Source: Christensenellaceae bacterium
GTDB lineage: Bacteria > Bacillota > Clostridia > Christensenellales > Borkfalkiaceae
DNA length: 5,313 nt
Assembly (NCBI GenBank): GCA_016295005.1
Contig: JAEDMA010000093.1
Coordinates: 1-5,313, forward strand
Reading direction: 5' to 3'
Below are positions 1 through 4,045 of the stretch, one piece after another. How positions within the stretch are numbered: the stretch's first letter is position 1; every line of letters starts with the position of its first letter. A program made the translations under genes and the position numbers. The notes below the pieces were generated by a model. It saw only the letters and a list, made by a program, of their open reading frames with translations. It did no database searches and was not told the origin of the DNA.

Positions 1-24
1 ATTCATAAAAAAGTCTTTCAATGC

Positions 25-48
25 CAAATTTTTGGAACTGAAAATTTG
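25..48. repeat. 8-bp inverted repeat upstream of the lexA-like promoter
   Basis: CAAATTTT (25-32) and AAAATTTG (41-48) are perfect inverted complements separated by 8 bases. The right arm overlaps the proposed -35 hexamer by three bases. The repeat could be a second regulator-binding site or simply AT-rich symmetry. Its centre is about 62 bp, close to six helical turns, from the centre of the palindrome at 86-112. That spacing would suit two sites on one DNA face, but this is inference. Confidence 0.4.
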
Positions 49-74
49 AAATAATTAAAAAGAAATGGTATAAT
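46..74 (+). promoter_or_regulatory. Sigma-A-type promoter of the lexA-like gene
   Basis: The -35 box TTGAAA (46-51) is separated by 17 bases from a perfect -10 box TATAAT (69-74). The -10 is preceded by TG at 66-67, giving an extended TGnTATAAT motif. Transcription should begin near position 81, so the message would carry the palindrome at 86-112 in a short leader before the Shine-Dalgarno AAGAGG (117-122). This is the best promoter match in the window. Confidence 0.8.
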
Positions 75-85
75 ACGCTCACAAT

Positions 86-112
86 CTAAATTGAACGCAA
101 AGTTCAGTTTAG
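86..112. promoter_or_regulatory. Probable autoregulatory operator (SOS-box-like palindrome)
   Basis: CTAAATTGAAC (86-96) and GTTCAGTTTAG (102-112) are inverted complements at 10 of 11 positions around the 5-base spacer GCAAA. The core is GAAC-N5-GTTC. The known Gram-positive LexA box is GAAC-N4-GTTC, so the half-sites match but the spacer is one base longer. The site sits from about +5 onward, between the -10 box and the ribosome-binding site, where bound repressor would block transcription of the adjacent lexA-like gene. It could alternatively fold as a leader hairpin in the mRNA. Binding by the neighbouring protein is inferred from position and half-site sequence. Confidence 0.6.
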
Positions 113-130
113 TAAAAAGAGGTACTACGG

Positions 131-730
131 ATGAGAACGCTCAACACGACGACATTGGACAATATGGAAAGTTTCATTATCGACTACCAAAAGAGAAAAG
201 GCAAATCGCCGAGTTTCAGAGAGGTAATGAAAGCATTGAATATGAGTTCGCTTAACCTTGTAAGAACGTATATCCTTGCTCTTGAAAACAGCGGCAGGAT
301 AGAGCGGACAAGGTTCGGCAATATCGATATGTTGCCGAAGCTCCGACCGAGCGGAGTGGCTATTACGCCTATCGTCGGTTCTATCGCGTGCGGACAGCCT
401 GTTGACGCGGTGGAGCAGATAGAAGAAAGCGTTACGCTCCCGCGAGCAATTTTCGGCGGCGGGGACTTGTTTATTCTTCATACGCACGGCGACAGTATGA
501 TTGACATCGGAATCAAGCACGGCGATCTCGTCGTTATCAGAAAGCAGAACACGGCAGAGAACGGCGATATAATAGTCGCTATGATGAACGGCGAAACGAC
601 TTTGAAACGTTTTTATAAAAGGAACGGAAAAGTGGTGCTTCACCCCGAAAACAAAGAGATGAAAGATATTATCGTCAAAGACTGTGAGATACAGGGCGTT
701 TTGGTAAGCTGTATCCACATATATAATTAA
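131..730 (+). CDS. lexA: LexA-family SOS repressor / S24-type self-cleaving regulator
   Basis: A 199-residue protein, the usual LexA length. Residues about 9-70 form a winged helix-turn-helix like the LexA DNA-binding domain (K25-SPSFREV-M33, then the helix around S39-L51). Residues about 78-199 form the S24 peptidase-like autocleavage domain. The cleavage loop reads I85-A-C-G-Q-P90, so the predicted scissile bond is Cys87-Gly88 instead of LexA's common Ala-Gly. The catalytic pair is Ser122 (GDSMID) and Lys159 (TTLKR). In the family, RecA-filament-stimulated self-cleavage inactivates the dimeric repressor and induces DNA-damage genes. The ATG is supported by AAGAGG (117-122) eight bases upstream. 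The gene has its own promoter and palindromic operator, suggesting autorepression. The recognition helix differs from textbook LexA, in keeping with the altered operator spacing. Mobile-element debris follows directly, so it could be an element-borne repressor and not the cell's housekeeping lexA. The family call is firm; the symbol is less so. Confidence 0.85.
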   Translation: MRTLNTTTLDNMESFIIDYQKRKGKSPSFREVMKALNMSSLNLVRTYILALENSGRIERTRFGNIDMLPKLRPSGVAITPIVGSIACGQPVDAVEQIEESVTLPRAIFGGGDLFILHTHGDSMIDIGIKHGDLVVIRKQNTAENGDIIVAMMNGETTLKRFYKRNGKVVLHPENKEMKDIIVKDCEIQGVLVSCIHIYN

Positions 731-741
731 ATCGGTATCAA

Positions 742-761
742 GCGTTTTTGCCCCGAAACGC
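742..761 (+). terminator. Weak hairpin after the lexA-like gene
   Basis: GCGTTT (742-747) and AAACGC (756-761) are perfect inverted complements around an 8-base loop, starting 11 bases after the stop codon. One further T-G wobble pair can form. No T-tract follows, so intrinsic termination is doubtful. The hairpin overlaps the start of the decayed reading frame downstream and may be chance. Confidence 0.25.
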
Positions 762-1448
762 CGCGATATATAGATATTGTTTGCCGTCGAAGTATGGCTG
801 TTGCATAGGAATAATCCCGACCGTGCTTATCGCAAATCTGTATGCGTTATACGGCGAAGAGCGTATGAATTACGTTCTTGCAAATACCGTGCAGATGTCG
901 GACGGTGACGGCAGATACAGCCCCGGCAATAAAGCGTGGGCAGAAGAAATCAATATCAATAACGCCGAAGATGACAGGCGAGAGTTTTACGTTAATTCCC
1001 ATCCGGCAGTTCTCGACAGCTTAATTACGGCTTACCGCAAACACGTTAAAGAGTTCAAAGAACAATCAGACAAGGAGGAAAACAAAGAACAAATGAGCGA
1101 AAACACGCGTGACTACACGAAAATCACCGCAAGGGGAGATAAGGTAGTCAATATGAAAAAGACATTGGCGGCAGAGATATTGCGATTATCGACCGCACGG
1201 CAACGTCAAACAAAGACTACGTTGTGGCAATCGGTTATCATATCGAAACGGGAGATTGGGAATAGGGGAGATACGGTTTCGAGTCGCAGGCAAAAGCAGA
1301 GAATTGGAGAAAGAACGAATACGGATCGGAAAGACCGAAAATCGAGCACATAAAAATAAACGTTGCAAACGACGCGTTTATTAAAAAGTCGGGAGTGGGG
1401 AGCGTATTCAAAATGCCGACGAGCGGCGAATATGCAGGTTTCACCTAG
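748..1448 (+). pseudogene. Decayed DUF3849-type mobile-element protein
   Basis: The best-preserved part, about 838-1035, encodes YGEERMNYVLANTVQ, DGRYSPGNKAWA and FYVNSHPAVLD. This order of motifs resembles DUF3849 proteins encoded on integrative elements of Bacillota; their function is unknown. The gene is broken in several ways. Positions 795-839 read WLLHRNNPDRAYRKS in another frame, resembling the family's N-terminal region. That piece joins the YGEERMNYVL segment abruptly, as if an intervening piece was lost. From about 1161 the sensible reading moves again to the frame of 795-839 (RDIAIIDRTATSNKDYVVAI, then GFESQAKAENW and FKMPTSGEYAGFT). That reading is interrupted by TAG at 1263-1265, where GDWE-stop-GRYGF suggests a Trp codon mutated to stop, and ends at TAG 1446-1448 on the border of IS200 debris. 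An AAGGAGG at 1072-1078 lies 14 bases before ATG 1093, so the 3' part may once have been a separate gene. The 601-bp frame from TTG 748 to 1353 should not be taken as an intact protein. Confidence 0.7.
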
Positions 1449-1457
1449 TGTCCATAA

Positions 1458-1610
1458 ATTTATGTCACAACAGTAGGCCATAACAAGCAAGCCGTTCAAA
1501 AATACATACAAAACCAAGAAAAAGAGAATATGATAAGTAATCAGGTATGTTTGGTTGAGTAATATGATCCGTTTGCAGAATGGCTTGATCAATACACAAG
1601 ACAGAAATAA
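1458..1610 (+). pseudogene. tnpA: 3' fragment of IS200/IS605 Y1 transposase tnpA
   Basis: Read from 1458, the frame gives YVTTVGHNKQAVQKYIQNQ, then ENMISNQVCLVE, a TAA at 1560-1562, then YDPFAEWLDQYTRQK and a stop at 1608-1610. The pattern Y-V-x-T-V-G-x-N ... Y-I-x-x-Q ... E-Y-x-D-P-F is characteristic of the C-terminal region of IS200-type single-strand transposases. The Tyr of KYIQ, codon 1503-1505, matches the nucleophile that forms the 5'-phosphotyrosine link to DNA. The HUH metal-binding motif and the rest of the roughly 130-155-residue enzyme are missing upstream, and a stop interrupts the remaining piece. The fragment is therefore non-functional. An in-frame stop also lies just before it at 1455-1457. 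Confidence 0.75.
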
Positions 1611-1646
1611 AACAAAAATAAATAAAAAAAGATAACGGCTTGCTTG
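1484..1646 (+). repeat. Long-range 13-bp inverted repeat within the IS200 remnant
   Basis: CAAGCAAGCCGTT (1484-1496, inside the tnpA fragment just before the catalytic Tyr codon) is a perfect inverted complement of AACGGCTTGCTTG (1634-1646). The two arms are 137 bases apart. In RNA, this would pair the tnpA 3' coding region with its downstream untranslated region. The right arm shares AACGGC with the stem at 1631-1692, so the two pairings exclude each other. Confidence 0.65.
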
Positions 1647-1692
1647 ATGCAATAGGCGAATCAAGATAGTGCTTAAGCGCTTTGCCGTTATC
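1631..1692 (+). other. Three-way-junction-like fold at the IS200 right end
   Basis: GATAACGGC (1631-1639) pairs perfectly with GCCGTTATC (1684-1692). Inside this closing stem lie two further hairpins: CTTGAT (1643-1648) with ATCAAG (1660-1665), and GTGC (1669-1672) with GCGC (1677-1680) around a TTAA loop, including one G-U pair. The result is a compact three-way junction, in either transcript RNA or single-stranded transposon DNA. IS200/IS605 ends are known to form DNA hairpins and, in tnpB-bearing relatives, guide RNAs. No tnpB is present here, so an RNA role is unproven. Confidence 0.5.
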
Positions 1693-1694
1693 AT

Positions 1695-1735
1695 CCCCTT
1701 TAGGGGTTAAGCTAAAGCCACCACTTTAGTGGTGG
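1695..1735 (+). repeat. Paired terminal hairpins of the IS200-like right end
   Basis: Two tight hairpins share the loop TTTA. The first has stem CCCC/GGGG (1695-1706) and the second has stem CCACCAC/GTGGTGG (1718-1735). The second is GC-rich, stands out in an AT-rich surrounding, and is the best candidate for the subterminal hairpin bound by Y1 transposases. Either could also stop or stabilise transcripts, but no long T-tract follows. The exact cleavage site to the right cannot be read without an intact copy for comparison. Confidence 0.65.
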
Positions 1736-1740
1736 AGCCT

Positions 1741-2111
1741 TACTTCCGTAAAAATTATTTGTGACAGAGCGTAATATGCAAAAAATAAAAACTGCCGATT
1801 TGTTTATCTTTGTCAAAAACTGCTTTATGCAAAAAAATACACTTAAACTTGTTATCGTATGCGATTTTAAGCAGATTTTTTATAATGTTTGAGCATTTTT
1901 TGTGAAAAAACATTGGTGAAGCGGGTTGTTTTAACTCTTTGAAAAAAATTTTATAATAGCAGAAAAATCCATATAATTAGCAGGTTTGTTTATTGATAAT
2001 GTCGCCCCGTATGATATGATTTTTTGCGGGATAGGGATAGGTACGCCCTGTTTCTGGTAATTTCTACAACGATATTTATCGGGCTTATTTTTCAAAGAGA
2101 GAAGATTATTG
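1741..2111. other. AT-rich spacer with short direct repeats, no gene
   Basis: No reading frame here resembles a protein. TATGCAAAAAA occurs at 1775-1785 and 1826-1836, and AAAAACTGC at 1787-1795 and 1815-1823. The two motifs are arranged A-B-B-A over about 60 bp in direct orientation. TATAAT occurs at 1881-1886 and at 1952-1957, each without a good -35 at proper distance; TTTTAA lies 17 bases before the second. No clear operator palindrome of the LacI type is visible. The right end holds the promoter and leader of the beta-galactosidase gene. Confidence 0.5.
1993..2020 (+). promoter_or_regulatory. Candidate promoter of the GH35/SBP locus
   Basis: TTGATA (1993-1998) is followed after 16 bases by TATGAT (2015-2020); each hexamer matches the sigma-A consensus at five of six positions. 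Transcription would start near 2027, leaving a leader of about 85 bases. A competing choice is the perfect -10 TATAAT at 1952-1957, which lacks a good -35. An overlapping TATGAT at 2010-2015 has TTGTTT 18 bases upstream. Sequence alone cannot decide between them. Confidence 0.4.
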
Positions 2112-3896
2112 ATGCAAAACGAATTGACAAGACAGATTACAATAAACGGCAGAAATTTCTATAAAGACGGAAATATACACTGCATTCACTCGGGTGCGGT
2201 GCATTATTTCAGAATTTTGCCCGAATGCTGGTATGACCGGCTGCTCAAGATGAAAAACTGCGGGCTTAACGCGGTTGAAACTTACGTATGCTGGAGTCTG
2301 CACGAAAGGAGCGAAGGCGTTTTCGATTTCAAGGGACGGCTGGATCTTGGAAGATTTATCGATCTTGCAGCGTCTTTGGATCTTGACGTCATTATAAGAC
2401 CGGGACCTTACATTTGCGCCGAAACAGATTTCGGGGGAATGCCGTCGTGGCTGCTTAACTATAAAGACATAGGATTGAGAAGCAACGATTCCGTGTTTAT
2501 GGAAAAGGTCTCGAATTATTTCGGCGTGCTGGCTGAAATAATTGTTCCGCGGCTTGTAAAAAACGGCGGACGGGTTCAGATGATTCAGATCGAAAACGAA
2601 TACGGTTCTTACGGCAACGATTCCGAATATAAAGAATCGCTTGTAAAACTGTGGAAGACGCTCGGCGTAGACACTCTGTTTTTTACTGCCGACGGCGCTG
2701 AATACGACATGCTGCAGAACGGCGGAACAGACGGGGTTTTACGCGCGCTGACTTTCGGTTCGCGCCCGACGAAAAATTTCGAAGAGTTGAAACGATATCC
2801 CGATCAACCCGCTTTCTGCGCCGAATACTGGTCGGGCTGGTTCAATACTTACGGAAACGATCCGTACATATGCGACCCCGACAAGCCGTGCAGAGAAACG
2901 GACGAGTTTATCGATCTCGGTGCGTCGTTCAATTATTACATGTTCTGCGGCGGAACCAACTACGGAATGATAAACGGCGCGAATTTCGATAACGATTACA
3001 TGTTCCAGACGACAAGTTACGACTATAACGCTCCGATAAGCGAAGCGGGGGATATGACCGACAAGTATTATTCCATTAAGGAAGAACTCGAAAAGCGCAC
3101 GGGCAAAAAAATTTCGCTTGACGTAAAGAATACCGAAAAGAAAGCCTATCCGTCGCTTAAGGCGAGCGGCTTTTGTGAACTTAAAGAATATCTTGCCGGC
3201 GATACGCCCGTAAAAAGTGCGACCCCTAAAAGTTTTGAAAGTCTGGGCGTGGATTTCGGATATGTTTACTACTCGCTCGATTTTGACGTGTGGCAGGACT
3301 CGGAGATGAAGCTTATGGGGCTTTTTGACCGCGCGACTATAACGGTTGACGGCAAGGTGCGCGGCGTTATGGGACAGGGGCTTGACTGCAACGTCGTCAG
3401 ATTTTCGGCGGAAAAAGACTACGGGCGCAGAAAACTCGGCGTTCTTGTGGAAAACCGCGGCAGATGCAATTACGGTCCGCGACTTAAAGACCCGAAAGGG
3501 CTGCACGGCGGCGTTCTTCTGCACGATAAATTCCTTATGAATTACGAAAACTATCCGTTGCGGGCGGAAATAAACAAAAAGCCGATTTTCGGCAGACTGC
3601 CCGAAGATTCATGCCGCATTGGTTTTTACAAATTCGACCTTTTAATAGGCGAAGAACCTTGCGATACTTTCGTGTATCCGTCGGGCTTCAATAACGGATG
3701 CGTGTATGTGAACGGAACGAATATAGGCAGGCTTTGCAACTGTCAGCCGCCGCAGCGCACGCTGTACGTTGCGAAAGAACTGCTTAAAAAGGGCGAAAAC
3801 GAAATTATCGTGTTTGATACCGACGGAACGGATAATCCCGAAATAGAGTTTTCGGATAAGCCGTTTTATTTCGAAGAAGGCAAAAAACGCGTGTAA
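2112..3896 (+). CDS. GH35 beta-galactosidase (BgaC-like, cytoplasmic)
   Basis: A 594-residue retaining glycoside hydrolase of family 35, which removes terminal beta-galactose from oligosaccharides. The TIM-barrel catalytic domain fills about residues 8-330 and shows family signatures: SGAVHYFR (27-34), GLNAVETYVCW (51-61), RPGPYICAE (96-104), GGMPSWLL (108-115). The acid/base is Glu163 in IENEYGSYG and the nucleophile is Glu238 in AEYWSGWF. FCGGTNYG (278-285) closes the barrel. The C-terminal part carries beta-sandwich domains with the typical LVENRGRCNYGP (445-456) and a final galactose-binding-like module with VYVNGTNIGR (531-540). There is no signal peptide, so it should act in the cytoplasm on imported sugar. 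Length and architecture match streptococcal BgaC, a Gal-beta-1,3-GlcNAc-preferring enzyme, but substrate preference here is inference. ATG 2112 is chosen; a TTG directly before it (2109) is the alternative. The Shine-Dalgarno is weak (AGAGAG, 2096-2101). The gene probably forms a transport-hydrolysis unit with the downstream binding protein. Confidence 0.93.
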   Translation: MQNELTRQITINGRNFYKDGNIHCIHSGAVHYFRILPECWYDRLLKMKNCGLNAVETYVCWSLHERSEGVFDFKGRLDLGRFIDLAASLDLDVIIRPGPYICAETDFGGMPSWLLNYKDIGLRSNDSVFMEKVSNYFGVLAEIIVPRLVKNGGRVQMIQIENEYGSYGNDSEYKESLVKLWKTLGVDTLFFTADGAEYDMLQNGGTDGVLRALTFGSRPTKNFEELKRYPDQPAFCAEYWSGWFNTYGNDPYICDPDKPCRETDEFIDLGASFNYYMFCGGTNYGMINGANFDNDYMFQTTSYDYNAPISEAGDMTDKYYSIKEELEKRTGKKISLDVKNTEKKAYPSLKASGFCELKEYLAGDTPVKSATPKSFESLGVDFGYVYYSLDFDVWQDSEMKLMGLFDRATITVDGKVRGVMGQGLDCNVVRFSAEKDYGRRKLGVLVENRGRCNYGPRLKDPKGLHGGVLLHDKFLMNYENYPLRAEINKKPIFGRLPEDSCRIGFYKFDLLIGEEPCDTFVYPSGFNNGCVYVNGTNIGRLCNCQPPQRTLYVAKELLKKGENEIIVFDTDGTDNPEIEFSDKPFYFEEGKKRV

Positions 3897-4045
3897 AGGC
3901 GCGTAAAAACCGAAGCGGTAAAGCGGCGTAAAACCGATAAAATGCAACAGATAAACAGTTAACAAACGGTCGGAAACGATCATAAAAAACGGATGCAGAA
4001 AGGCAAGCCGGACTAATAGAAGAATATATAAAAGGAGCAGACGAA
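3897..4045 (+). other. Intergenic linker with short repeats, no clear terminator
   Basis: The spacer contains a near-identical direct repeat, GCGTAAAAACCGA (3901-3913) and GCGTAAAACCGA (3926-3937), the second lacking one A. A tiny ACCG/CGGT hairpin lies at 3909-3919. Another short hairpin with a GAAA loop (3968-3981, one G-T pair) is not followed by a T-run. Nothing resembles a strong intrinsic terminator or a strong promoter, so read-through from the beta-galactosidase into the binding-protein gene is likely. The end holds a strong Shine-Dalgarno, AAAGGAG at 4031-4037. Confidence 0.5.

Larger units (their letters stand above)
1449..1740 (+). mobile_element. IS200/IS605-family element remnant (3' part only)
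   Basis: The segment holds the last ~50 codons of an IS200-type tnpA (1458-1610), an AT-rich spacer, and a strongly folded right end with the hairpins CCCC-TTTA-GGGG and CCACCAC-TTTA-GTGGTGG. Subterminal hairpins recognised as single strands by TnpA are typical of this family. The left end and the 5' two-thirds of tnpA are absent, and there is no tnpB. The left border is placed where the decayed DUF3849-type frame ends. The right border is approximate, since cleavage occurs a few bases beyond the last hairpin. The remnant cannot move by itself. Because tnpA begins mid-gene at the junction, a deletion or recombination, not a simple insertion, must have made this border. Confidence 0.7.

Noticed and set aside
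1206..1694. Minus-strand 162-codon frame with hydrophobic stretches
   Set aside because: It spans the border of two unrelated + strand remnants, including the tnpA fragment. The hydrophobicity comes from antisense of AT-rich Lys/Asn codons.
1484..1735. CRISPR array or tRNA-like structure
   Set aside because: The repeats are inverted, not regularly spaced direct repeats, and no cloverleaf or anticodon arm can be drawn. An IS200 right end explains the pattern better.
1741..1764. Possible continuation of the DUF3849-type frame after the IS200 remnant (YFRKNYL, then stop)
   Set aside because: Joining 1445 to 1741 would restore an open frame for seven codons only, and the resemblance is too short. 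The truncated tnpA shows the left border is not a clean insertion site.
2109..2111. TTG as the start codon of the GH35 gene
   Set aside because: It directly precedes an ATG that is the more probable initiator. TTG has slightly better spacing from the weak AGAGAG site, so it stays a minor alternative.
2739..3524. Minus-strand open frame of 261 codons opposite the GH35 gene
   Set aside because: The + strand encodes conserved GH35 motifs across the whole stretch; the antisense translation shows no recognisable domain.
3968..3981. Hairpin with GAAA loop as a terminator between the GH35 and binding-protein genes
   Set aside because: The stem is only five pairs with one G-T pair, and it is followed by ATAAAAAAC instead of a T-run.
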